Assembly: GCA_052386455.1 (NCBI GenBank)
Contig: JBQTKD010000082.1
Span: 100,307-164,306, forward strand
Length of the DNA: 64,000 nt
Source: JBQTKD01 sp052386455
GTDB lineage: Bacteria; Actinomycetota; Actinomycetes; Sporichthyales; Sporichthyaceae
Direction of reading: 5' to 3'
Shown: positions 52,142-60,033 of the stretch, one piece after another
Numbering within the stretch: the stretch's first letter is position 1
Layout of the letters: every line of letters begins with the position of its first letter
Notes under the pieces: generated by a model
The model's database searches: none
What the model saw: the letters and a program-made list of their open reading frames with translations, nothing else
What the model was told of the DNA's origin: nothing
Made by a program: the position numbers and the translations under genes

Positions 52142-53044
52142 TCACCAGCCGCGGTCGGCCAAGCGGTGCGGCACCGGGATGTCCGCGACGTTGATGCCGA
52201 CCATCGCCTCGCCCAGGCCTCGGGAGACCTTCGCGATGACGTCCGGGTCGTCGTAGAAGGTGGTCGCCTTGACGATCGCTTCCGCTCGGCGCGCAGGATC
52301 GCCGGACTTGAAGATGCCCGAGCCCACGAACACGCCGTCGGCGCCGAGCTGCATGACCATCGCGGCGTCGGCCGGGGTGGCGATGCCGCCCGCGGTGAAG
52401 AGCACGACCGGGAGCTTCCCGGCGGCCGCGACCTCGACGACGAGGTCGTACGGCGCCTGCATCTCCTTGGCGGCGACGTACAGCTCGTCCTCGGACAGCG
52501 AGGACAGCCGGCGGATCTCGCCGCGGATGGCGCGCATGTGCGTGACGGCGTTGGAGACGTCGCCGGTGCCGGCCTCGCCCTTGGAGCGGATCATCGCCGC
52601 GCCCTCGACGATGCGCCGCAACGCCTCGCCCAGGTTGGTCGCGCCGCAGACGAAGGGCACCGTGAAGCGCCACTTGTCGATGTGGTGGGCGTAGTCCGCG
52701 GGCGTGAGGACCTCGGACTCGTCGATGTAGTCCACGCCGAGGGACTGCAGCACCTGTGCCTCGACGAAGTGCCCGATGCGGGCCTTGGCCATGACCGGGA
52801 TGGACACGGCCGCGACGATCCCGTCGATCATGTCGGGGTCCGACATCCGGGAGACCCCACCCTGCGCGCGGATGTCGGCGGGCACCCGCTCCAGCGCCAT
52901 GACCGCGACGGCGCCCGCGTCCTCGGCGATCTTGGCCTGCTCGGGCGTGACCACGTCCATGATCACGCCGCCCTTGAGCATGTCGGCCATGCCGCGCTTG
53001 ACGCGCACGGTGCCGTGGACTGGGGCCTGCTCGGTGCCGGTCAA
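52142..53044 (-). CDS. pdxS: pyridoxal 5-phosphate synthase lyase subunit
   Basis: PdxS (300 aa) is the TIM-barrel synthase that makes PLP from ribose 5-phosphate, glyceraldehyde 3-phosphate and ammonia. Signatures: VKRGMADMLKGGVIMDVVTP, ALERVPADIRAQGGVSRMSD, and MQLGADGVFVGSGIFKSGDP. TTG 53044 is preceded by GAAGGA at 7 nt and has no better alternative. It is followed by pdxT across the palindromic repeat. Confidence 0.96.
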   Translation of the reverse strand: MTGTEQAPVHGTVRVKRGMADMLKGGVIMDVVTPEQAKIAEDAGAVAVMALERVPADIRAQGGVSRMSDPDMIDGIVAAVSIPVMAKARIGHFVEAQVLQSLGVDYIDESEVLTPADYAHHIDKWRFTVPFVCGATNLGEALRRIVEGAAMIRSKGEAGTGDVSNAVTHMRAIRGEIRRLSSLSEDELYVAAKEMQAPYDLVVEVAAAGKLPVVLFTAGGIATPADAAMVMQLGADGVFVGSGIFKSGDPARRAEAIVKATTFYDDPDVIAKVSRGLGEAMVGINVADIPVPHRLADRGW

Positions 53045-53381
53045 GATGAAGTCCTTCTACACGCCGGTGGGGGTACTCGCCCATTCTACGGAGATCGGCA
53101 CAACCGGATTTCCGCAAGCCTCCTACCAGGGGTAACGCCGCGCGGGGACCCCTCCGGGCGACGGCTGTGGAGCACGGAAACGGCGGGTGCGGCGGCAGGT
53201 GGCCTCGGCGCGACCTCCCCCGTCGCTTCTCGGCTCACCAACCGTCGGGCCGCAGGCGAGGCGGACCGGCGCGATCGCGGCTGGGAAGCAGGGAACCCAG
53301 GCCCGAGGCGTTCATCGCGCGGGATGGTGCACCACGCGTTGGTTCTCTGCTCGGCGGCATGCGGTTTGTCTGGTGGGGCGG
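53045..53381. other. 337-bp intergenic region upstream of pdxS
   Basis: No gene, tRNA or repeat was recognised here. It should hold the pdxS promoter and leader. A short stem AGGGG...CCCCT lies at about 53128-53151. No MocR/PdxR-type regulator gene is nearby. Confidence 0.5.
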
Positions 53382-53924
53382 CTAGAGGGCGCGGGCGAGG
53401 CAGTCGGGCGGGGCGTCGTCGCACTCGAACGTGACGGGCTGGGGGGCGTGGCCGGCCAGGCGCAGGTAGCGGACGTGGCGCTTGGTGCGGACGGCGCGGG
53501 TGGCGCGGACGGCGTCGTTGTGGAAGCGGCGGGCCATGACGACGCGGTGGGCGGCGGCGTCGAGTTCGCCGAGCAGTTCGGCGCCGGCGCGGTCCGCGCG
53601 CAGTTCGTCGGCCTGGGAAGGCTGGTCCAGCGCCGCGCGCAGTGCGCGGGAGAGGTCGGATTCGGCCAGCTCGCGGCCGGCGTCCGGGGCTTCGCGGGCC
53701 TCGTGCGCGGCCTCGGCGATCAACAGCGCCGCGGCCGGGTCGAGGAGACCGCACGTGGCGAGCTCCAACGCCACCGAGGAGCGGCGCACCAGCTGCGCGT
53801 CCAACGCCGACCGCGCGGCGTCGATCCGGTTGTGGAGCCGGTCGAGCCGTCCGGCCGTCCAGCTCAGGTAGAACCCGATCAGCGTGACCGCGAGCAGCAG
53901 CCAGACGATCTCGTGGACAAGCAC
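53382..53924 (-). CDS. membrane-anchored helical protein, LemA-like
   Basis: This 180-aa protein has one N-terminal membrane helix (EIVWLLLAVTLIGFYLSW) and then helices with TAGRLDRLHNRIDAARSALDAQLVRRS, which resembles the start of the LemA fold. It ends RTKRHVRYLRLAGHAPQPVTF. Homologues sit after pimA in other actinomycetes, function unknown. GTG 53924 lies 3 bp after the pimA stop, so it belongs to the PIM operon. Confidence 0.7.
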   Translation of the reverse strand: MLVHEIVWLLLAVTLIGFYLSWTAGRLDRLHNRIDAARSALDAQLVRRSSVALELATCGLLDPAAALLIAEAAHEAREAPDAGRELAESDLSRALRAALDQPSQADELRADRAGAELLGELDAAAHRVVMARRFHNDAVRATRAVRTKRHVRYLRLAGHAPQPVTFECDDAPPDCLARAL

Positions 53925-53927
53925 GGG

Positions 53928-55226
53928 CTAGCCGTCGCTGCGGCGGTCGGAAAGGGCGACGAGCCGCGCGAAACGACTCGACGGTTCCGCCGTCACGGCC
54001 GCGCTGCGGCCCTCGCCGGCGGTGTCTGGCCGGCTGCGGCCCTCGCCGGCGGTATCTGGCCGGCTACGGCCCTCGCCGGCGGTGTCTGGCCGGCCGCGGC
54101 CCTCGCCGGCGGTGACCGTCTCGTAGACCGCGAGCACGTCGCGGACAACGCTCGCCCAGTCGTAGCGGGCGACCGACGCCGACGCGGCCGCGGCTTGCGC
54201 GGCCCGACGCGCGGGGTCGTCGAGCAGGGCGCCGATGCTCGCGGCCAGGGCGTCCGAGTCGCCGACGGGCACGAGCGTTCCGCAGGCACCGTCCTCGAGA
54301 ACGCGGCGGAAGGCGTCGAGGTCTGCAGCCACGACCGGCGTTCCCGCCGCCATCGCCTCGGTCAGGATGATCCCGAAGCTCTCGCCTCCGGTGTTGGGTG
54401 CGACGTAGACGTCGACCGAGCGCAACAGCCGCGCCTTGTCCGTCTCGTCGAGCATGCCGAGCATCGTGGTCGCGGCACGGACGGCCGGCGAGACCTCGGC
54501 CAGCGCGGCCTCCGCGTCGCCGGGCCCGCCGACCAGGAGCCGCAGTCCGGGCCGCGAGGCGAGCAACCGTTCCAGCGCGCCGAGCAGGACGCCGAAGCCC
54601 TTGCGCGGCTCGTCGAAGCGGCCGAGAAAGCCGATGGACCCGCCCTCGCCGGGCCAGCCTGGCAGCGGCTCCGCACCCGAGAACCGCGCGACCGAAACGC
54701 CGTTGGGAATCAGGATGGCGTCCCCACCGAGATGCTCGACGAGGGTCCGGCGCGCCGGCTCCGACACTGCGATGCGGGCAGTGATCTTCTCCAGCGCCGG
54801 CTGCAGGAGGGCGTGTGCGGCGGACATGGCGCGGGAGCGCTCGTTGGACATGTGAAACGTGCCGACGATCGGTCCGCTGGCACTCCAGCAGGCGAGCAGC
54901 GACAGACTCGGAACGGCCGGTTCGTGGACGTGCAGCAGGTCGAACTCGCCGTCGGTCACCCAGCGCCGCACGCGCGTCCGGGTGACCGGGCCGAACGCCA
55001 GCCGAGCCACCGAGCCGTTGAACGGCACCGGCACCGCGCGCCCCGCCGAGACGACCCACTCCGGCAGGTCCAGGAGCGCGTCGGAGTCGACCGGCGCGAG
55101 CACCGAGACGGCGTGCCCCCGTTCGATGAGTGCCTCGGCGAGGTCGCGCACGTGCGCCTGGACTCCCCCGGGCACGTCCCACGAGTACGGACAGACCAGG
55201 CCGACGCGCAGGCTCCGGTCGCTCAT
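53928..55226 (-). CDS. pimA: phosphatidyl-myo-inositol mannosyltransferase
   Basis: This GT4-family enzyme (432 aa) transfers the first mannose from GDP-mannose to phosphatidylinositol. It has RVGLVCPYSWDVPGGVQAHVRDLAEAL at the N-terminus, and the C-terminal donor-site motif with GGESFGIILTEAMAAGTPVVA (EX7E). The last 60 residues hold a decapeptide repeat, TAGEGRSRPD, about four times, encoded by a 30-bp tandem repeat; this tail is absent from standard PimA and probably disordered. It follows patA and precedes the LemA-like gene. Confidence 0.92.
   Translation of the reverse strand: MSDRSLRVGLVCPYSWDVPGGVQAHVRDLAEALIERGHAVSVLAPVDSDALLDLPEWVVSAGRAVPVPFNGSVARLAFGPVTRTRVRRWVTDGEFDLLHVHEPAVPSLSLLACWSASGPIVGTFHMSNERSRAMSAAHALLQPALEKITARIAVSEPARRTLVEHLGGDAILIPNGVSVARFSGAEPLPGWPGEGGSIGFLGRFDEPRKGFGVLLGALERLLASRPGLRLLVGGPGDAEAALAEVSPAVRAATTMLGMLDETDKARLLRSVDVYVAPNTGGESFGIILTEAMAAGTPVVAADLDAFRRVLEDGACGTLVPVGDSDALAASIGALLDDPARRAAQAAAASASVARYDWASVVRDVLAVYETVTAGEGRGRPDTAGEGRSRPDTAGEGRSRPDTAGEGRSAAVTAEPSSRFARLVALSDRRSDG
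54004..54113. repeat. 30-bp tandem repeat in the pimA 3-prime end
   Basis: Three complete units and two thirds of a fourth, nearly identical at DNA level, in frame with pimA. Each encodes TAGEGRSRPD or a close variant. Copy number probably varies between strains because the unit is a multiple of three and almost identical. Confidence 0.9.
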
Positions 55227-55296
55227 CCCCGCACCAGGCGTCCGAGCGACCGTGACGCCGGTACCACGGTCCTTCGGACGCCGGGCGTCACCGGGC

Positions 55297-56271
55297 TCAC
55301 GGTCCCGCGGGACGGGAGATGCCGGCGGGGTGGCGCAGGCGGACGTCGTCGGACCAGATGCGCTGGAGCATGTGCCAGTCCGTGGGGTGCTCGCGAATGG
55401 ACGTCTCGAACGTGCCGGCGAGCGCTTGAGTCATCGCGGCGATGCGCTCGGAGCGGCTGCCGGCGGTGGGTTCGACGACTCGCGGGTGGATCCGCAGCCG
55501 CATCGCGCGGCCGTCGAACCACAGGCTCACGGGCAGCAGCGCCGCGCCGGTACCGACGGACAGCGCGGCCGGGCCGGCCGGGAAGCGCGCCGTGTCCCCG
55601 AAGAACTCGACCTCGAGGCCGGCGGCCGTCATGTCCCGCTCGGCGACCAGGCACACGACCTTGCCCTCGCGCAGCCGCGCGGCGAGGGCGGCGAACACGG
55701 CAGAGCCGCTGCCCTTCTCCAGGGGCAGAACCTCCATGCCCAGCCCGACGCGGTAGTCGACGAACGCCTGGTACAGCGCCGCGGGCTTGAGCTTCTCCGC
55801 CACGGTGGTGAACGGGTACCCGCGCCCGGTCAGCCAGGCGCCCGCCAGATCCCAGTTCGCGCAGTGCGGCAGGGCGAGCACGACGCCGACGCCGACCTCG
55901 CGGGCGGCGCGCAGGTGCTCCTCGCCCTCGGGCAGCACCCTGGTGGCGACCTCTTCGGCGCTCCACGACGGCAGCCGGAAGCTTTCGTTCCAGTACCGGA
56001 AGTACGAGCGCATGCCCTCGCGGGACAGGGCCCGGACGCGTGGGTCGGCCTCGTCGGTGCCGAGCACGCGGGCGAGGTTCCGCTCGAGTTGGATGACGCC
56101 GCGGCCGCGCCGGGACCACAGCCGGTCCGCGACGAACGCGAACACCCGCTCCGAGGCGGGCTCGGGCAGGCGCCGCACGAGGCGCCAGCCCAGCAGGTAC
56201 GCGGGGGCGACGAGCCGCTCGCCCAGCGCGATGCGCGGGGCCGACGGCGGCTGCCGGACGGCCAGGCTCAC
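55297..56271 (-). CDS. patA: phosphatidylinositol mannoside acyltransferase
   Basis: This 324-aa LPLAT (lauroyl/myristoyl acyltransferase-like) enzyme acylates the mannose of PIMs on the inner membrane face. The catalytic HX4D is in LALPHCANWDLAGAW near residue 125, with the conserved Glu in VCLVAERDMTAAGLEVEFFG. GTG 56271 overlaps the PIP synthase stop as GTGA. Context between PIP synthase and PimA makes the PIM role far more likely than lipid A synthesis. Confidence 0.92.
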   Translation of the reverse strand: MSLAVRQPPSAPRIALGERLVAPAYLLGWRLVRRLPEPASERVFAFVADRLWSRRGRGVIQLERNLARVLGTDEADPRVRALSREGMRSYFRYWNESFRLPSWSAEEVATRVLPEGEEHLRAAREVGVGVVLALPHCANWDLAGAWLTGRGYPFTTVAEKLKPAALYQAFVDYRVGLGMEVLPLEKGSGSAVFAALAARLREGKVVCLVAERDMTAAGLEVEFFGDTARFPAGPAALSVGTGAALLPVSLWFDGRAMRLRIHPRVVEPTAGSRSERIAAMTQALAGTFETSIREHPTDWHMLQRIWSDDVRLRHPAGISRPAGP

Positions 56272-56900
56272 GAGCTGCCTGCCGCCGCCGCAGCGTCCTT
56301 GACCAGTGCCTGCTGCCGGACCATCCACATGCGCTGCACCACCGTGATGGTGGAGGCGACGGCAAGGACGATCAACGCGGCGCGCAGAATTCCGGGCACG
56401 CCGATGCCGTCCAGGCCTGCCGCCGCGAGCACCAGGACGAGCCGGTCCGAGCGTTCGGCGATGCCGCCGGCGGCCTGCATGCCGAGGCTCTCGGCGCGAG
56501 CGCGGGCGTAGGAGACGATCGAGCCGGCCGACAGGTTGTAGAGGCACAGCGCGGCCATCAGGTCGTTCCCGCCACCGCCGGCGAACCACATCGCCAGGCC
56601 GGCGAAGACGGCCGCGTCGCCGAACCGGTCCAGCGTGGAGTCCAGGTAGGCGCCCCACACCGACGAGCGCTCGGTCATCCGCGCCATGGTGCCGTCGACG
56701 ATGTCGGAGAACACGAACGCGGTGATCACGATCGTTCCCCAGAACAGCTCGCCGCGGGGGAAGAGGATCAGCGCTCCGGCCATCACCCCGGCCGTGCCGA
56801 CCAGCGTGACGACGTCCGGACTCACCCCGGCGCGCACCAGCGCCCGGGCGATCGGTGTGAACACGCGGCCGAAGAATGCGCGCGCGTACTTGTTGAGCAC
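56268..56900 (-). CDS. pgsA: phosphatidylinositol phosphate synthase, CDP-alcohol phosphotransferase
   Basis: This 210-aa membrane enzyme joins CDP-diacylglycerol to inositol phosphate, the first step of actinobacterial PI and PIM synthesis. The family signature D-x2-DG-x2-AR-x8-G-x3-D-x3-D is intact with Asp66, Asp69, Gly83, Asp87 and Asp91 (SDIVDGTMARMTERSSVWG). GTG 56900 yields LNKYARAFFGRVFTP, the typical N-terminus, with GAGAGG just upstream; a longer upstream frame is ignored. First gene of the PIM operon. Confidence 0.94.
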   Translation of the reverse strand: MLNKYARAFFGRVFTPIARALVRAGVSPDVVTLVGTAGVMAGALILFPRGELFWGTIVITAFVFSDIVDGTMARMTERSSVWGAYLDSTLDRFGDAAVFAGLAMWFAGGGGNDLMAALCLYNLSAGSIVSYARARAESLGMQAAGGIAERSDRLVLVLAAAGLDGIGVPGILRAALIVLAVASTITVVQRMWMVRQQALVKDAAAAAGSS

Positions 56901-57171
56901 GGCCCTCTCTCCAGACAGCGCCTTCGTTGCCGAGCGCGCTTCGCGCCTCGGCAAATCCGCGTCGATCGAATCGTACGCAGACGGGCGCGCCGCGCCGGGG
57001 AGGCCGGGGCGAGCGCGTTCTCGTGCCCTCTCCGCCCTTGCCGGCACCCCCGGAACGGGTGTCTGCTGCATGGACGTGGTGTGGACCACGCCACGTATGA
57101 CCCATGTCGGAGTTGGCGCAGGCGCCACCCAGCGCGCTCGGCCACTCCAGCCCACAAGGAGGTGGCGCTAC

Positions 57172-59319
57172 ATGGCCCAATCCCAGTCCGGAGTCGCCGG
57201 CAGAGCACCGGAGGCCGAACTCTCCGCGAAGATCCGCAACGTCGCGTTGGTCGGCCATACCGGTTCCGGGAAAACGACTCTGGTGGAAGCACTCCTGCTG
57301 GCCACCGGCACGATCACGCGAGCGGGTCGCATTCAGGACGGCAGCACCGTCAGCGACTTCGACGAGGCAGAGGCCCGTCAGCAGCGCTCCGTGAACCTCT
57401 CCCTCGCGCCGATCATGGTCGGCGACGTCAAGGTCAACCTTCTCGACACCCCCGGCTACGCCGACTACGTCGGCGACCTGCGTGCCGGACTCCGCGCGGC
57501 CGACGCCGCACTGTTCGTCATCTCGGCCGCGGACGGCATCGACGGCACCACCCGCATGCTGTGGCAGGAGTGCGCCGCCGTCGGCATGCCGCGCGCCGTG
57601 GTGATCACCAAGCTCGACAACCAGCAGCGCGCCAACTACGACCAGATCGTGGAGACCTGCCAGCTCGAATTCGGCAACGGCGTGCTCCCGGCGTACTTCC
57701 CGGTGATGACCGGCGAGGTCCAGACGGGCCTGGTCGGCCTGCTCTCGCAGCAGGTCTACACGTATCAGGGGAACAACCGCACGATCACCGCCGCGGACGA
57801 GAACCTCGTCCTGGAGATCGAGGACGCGCGGAACACCTTCATCGAGGGCATCATCGCCGAGTCCGAGGACGAGACGCTCATGGAGCGCTACCTCGGCGGC
57901 GAGGACATCGACCTCAAGGTGTTCATCGACGACCTGGAGACCGCGGTGGCGCGCGGCTCGTTCTACCCGGTGCTGCCGGTGAATCCGGTGACGGCAGTGG
58001 GCATGACCGAGCTGCTCGAGGTGATCACCGAGGGCTTCCCCTCCCCCTTGGAGCACCGCATCCCGCCGGTCTTCGGCCTGCACGACGAGCCGCGGCCCGA
58101 GCTCCGCTGCGACCCGTACGGGCCGCTGGTGGCCGAGGTCGTGAAGACCACCTCGGACTCCTACGTCGGCAAGATCTCGCTGGTCCGCATCTTCTCCGGC
58201 ACCCTGCACTCCGACGCGACCGTGCACGTCTCCGGCCACTTCCTGGCCGACCGCGGGCACGCCGACCACGACGTCGACGAGAAGGTCGGGGCGCTGACCT
58301 CGCCGCTGGGCAAGGTCCAGCGGACGTTGGACAAGGCGATCGCGGGCGACGTCGTCGCGGTCGCGAAGCTGACCAAGGCCGAGACGGGCGACACCCTCTC
58401 GGACAAGGACAACCCGCTGCTGATGCACCCGTGGACGATGCCCGAGCCACTGCTGCCGGTGGCGGTGGTAGCCCATTCGAAGGCGGACGAGGACAAGCTC
58501 TCCCAGGGCCTCAACCGGCTCCTCGCCGAGGACCCGACGCTGCGCCTGGAGCACAACGTCGAGACGCACCAGCTCGTCCTGTGGTGCATGGGCGAGGCCC
58601 ACCTCGACGTGCTGATGGACCGTCTGACGAACCGGTACGGCGTGGCCGTGGACTCGGTGCCGGTGAAGGTGTCGCTGCGCGAGACGTTCGCCGGCAAGGC
58701 CAACGGCCGCGGCCGCCACGTCAAGCAGTCCGGTGGGCACGGCCAGTTCGCGGTCTGCGAGATCGAGGTCGAGCCGCTGCCCTCGGGCTCCGGGTTCGAG
58801 TTCGTCGACAAGGTCGTCGGCGGTTCCGTCCCGCGCCAGTTCATTCCGTCGGTCGAGAAGGGCGTGCGCGCGCAGATGGAGCGCGGCGTCGTCGCCGGGT
58901 ACGCGATGCAGGACATCCGCGTGACCCTGTTCGACGGCAAGGCGCACAGCGTCGACTCCTCCGACATGGCGTTTCAGACCGCTGGCGCCCTGGCGCTGAA
59001 GGACGCGGCGGAGAAGGGCGCGTGCTCGCTGCTCGAGCCGGTCGACGAGATCGGCGTGATCGTCTCCGACGACTGGGTCGGCGCGATCATGAGCGACCTG
59101 TCCACCCGGCGCGGCCGAGTCCTCGGCTCGGAGCCGGTGGGCGAGAGCGGCCGCACCCTGATCAAGGCCGAGGTCCCGGCGATCGAGATCGTTCGCTACG
59201 CCATCGACCTGCGGTCGCTCTCCCACGGCACCGGCGTTTTCAGCCGCACGTACGCGCGGCACGAGCCGATGCCCAGCCACATCGCCGCCAAGGTCCAGGC
59301 GGAGGCGGACGCGCACTAG
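57172..59319 (+). CDS. EF-G-like translation GTPase (FusA2 type)
   Basis: This 715-aa protein has the EF-G five-domain layout. G1 is ALVGHTGSGKTTLVEALL, G3 LLDTPGYADYVGDLRAG and G4 ITKLDNQQ, a variant of NKxD with Thr in place of Asn. It lacks the normal G2 ARGITI sequence, having QQRSVNLSLAPI. This matches the EF-G2/FusA2 group of actinobacteria, which does not replace EF-G; its role is unclear. ATG 57172 has a strong AAGGAGG upstream and a strong terminator follows. It is divergent from the PIP synthase gene. Confidence 0.92.
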   Translation: MAQSQSGVAGRAPEAELSAKIRNVALVGHTGSGKTTLVEALLLATGTITRAGRIQDGSTVSDFDEAEARQQRSVNLSLAPIMVGDVKVNLLDTPGYADYVGDLRAGLRAADAALFVISAADGIDGTTRMLWQECAAVGMPRAVVITKLDNQQRANYDQIVETCQLEFGNGVLPAYFPVMTGEVQTGLVGLLSQQVYTYQGNNRTITAADENLVLEIEDARNTFIEGIIAESEDETLMERYLGGEDIDLKVFIDDLETAVARGSFYPVLPVNPVTAVGMTELLEVITEGFPSPLEHRIPPVFGLHDEPRPELRCDPYGPLVAEVVKTTSDSYVGKISLVRIFSGTLHSDATVHVSGHFLADRGHADHDVDEKVGALTSPLGKVQRTLDKAIAGDVVAVAKLTKAETGDTLSDKDNPLLMHPWTMPEPLLPVAVVAHSKADEDKLSQGLNRLLAEDPTLRLEHNVETHQLVLWCMGEAHLDVLMDRLTNRYGVAVDSVPVKVSLRETFAGKANGRGRHVKQSGGHGQFAVCEIEVEPLPSGSGFEFVDKVVGGSVPRQFIPSVEKGVRAQMERGVVAGYAMQDIRVTLFDGKAHSVDSSDMAFQTAGALALKDAAEKGACSLLEPVDEIGVIVSDDWVGAIMSDLSTRRGRVLGSEPVGESGRTLIKAEVPAIEIVRYAIDLRSLSHGTGVFSRTYARHEPMPSHIAAKVQAEADAH

Positions 59320-59335
59320 CCCGCAGATGGCAACG

Positions 59336-59371
59336 GAAGGCCGGGCCCGCGGGGAAGCGGGCTCGGCCTTC
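59336..59371 (+). terminator. terminator of the EF-G-like gene
   Basis: GAAGGCCGGGCCCGC, a 6-nt loop and its complement (one G-T pair) form a 15-bp stem starting 16 bp after the stop, followed by TGTCG. Confidence 0.85.
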
Positions 59372-59562
59372 TGTCGTCGCACGTCCTTTGCCCGCGAGTG
59401 GGGCCATCGCCGCCGGGTCGTACCCCGACCCGCGGGCACCAGTCGGACGCGGTCACCCATCCCATCGATGTGGGAGGTCCGGGAGCCTCGGCCGTGCGTG
59501 CGTGCACAGAACTACGGAGAAGGAACAGGTGTGACGACTTCCGCGCCGCTGGAGTCCCACTG

Positions 59563-59916
59563 GTGCGACTCTGTGGTGTGCAGCGTGCGGGCCGCTACGT
59601 CGAGGTGGTCTCCGTGGAAGGTCCGACCGTCGGCCGACAGCTGCTGCTGGCCGTGCCGCTCCTGGCGGGGCCAACCGCTCTCGTCACCGGGCTCAACGGG
59701 CTGATGCTGACGGCCTACCAGGACGAGTCGTCGCTCTGCGAGGGCAGCGCGGACGACTACGTCGCGTATTCCCGGTGTCTGAGCCGAGTGGCCGGGCAGA
59801 ACTGGTTCGAACAGCGCCCCGGAGTGTGGAGCCTGGCCGCGCTGTCCGCTCTCGTCTTCGTGCTGAGCGTCGCGGTGTTGATCGGCAGTCGACGGCGGCG
59901 TCCGATCCCAACCTGA
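59563..59916 (+). CDS. small membrane protein of unknown function
   Basis: This protein (about 117 aa from GTG 59563, with GGAG 8 nt upstream) has two membrane segments (LLLAVPLLAGPTALVTGLNGLML and VWSLAALSALVFVLSVAVLIG). The outer loop between them carries a Cys pair, LCEGSADDYVAYSRCL, and the C-terminus is basic. A better ribosome site (GAAGGA) lies before GTG 59531 in another frame, which reads VTTSAPLESHW and then runs out of frame; a frameshift or an alternative N-terminus cannot be excluded. No family recognised. Confidence 0.5.
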   Translation: MRLCGVQRAGRYVEVVSVEGPTVGRQLLLAVPLLAGPTALVTGLNGLMLTAYQDESSLCEGSADDYVAYSRCLSRVAGQNWFEQRPGVWSLAALSALVFVLSVAVLIGSRRRRPIPT

Positions 59917-59927
59917 CGCTACGTCAG
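59913..59927. repeat. CTGACG-N3-CGTCAG palindrome over a stop codon
   Basis: CTGACG-CTA-CGTCAG contains the TGA of the small membrane protein gene and faces the convergent acyltransferase gene. The arms are identical to those at 35965. Confidence 0.55.
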
Positions 59928-59955
59928 CCCACCACAGCCACGTGCCCCATCACTC

Positions 59956-60015
59956 CCGATAGCGCACTCCAGGCACGCTTCGAGCACGTGTCGCGTACCC
60001 CAACTGCACTATCGG
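59956..60015. repeat. 60-bp inverted-repeat element between convergent genes
   Basis: The arms CCGATAGCGCACT (59956-59968) and ACTGCACTATCGG (60003-60015) are complementary at 11 of 13 positions and enclose 34 bp that include GCACG...CGTGT. It ends 19 bp before the acyltransferase stop. It may be a terminator or a single copy of another palindromic repeat. Confidence 0.5.
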
Positions 60016-60033
60016 CGAACAGGGCCGAGGGGC

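Noticed and set aside
55297..56271. Assignment as a lipid A lauroyl acyltransferase.
   Set aside because: The LPLAT motif is shared, but the gene sits between PIP synthase and PimA in a Gram-positive genome, so the PIM acyltransferase role fits.
59531..59704. A 57-codon frame from GTG 59531 with a good ribosome site.
   Set aside because: Its translation is Trp/Cys/Ser-rich and overlaps a frame with two clear membrane helices; kept only as a possible alternative N-terminus if a frameshift exists.
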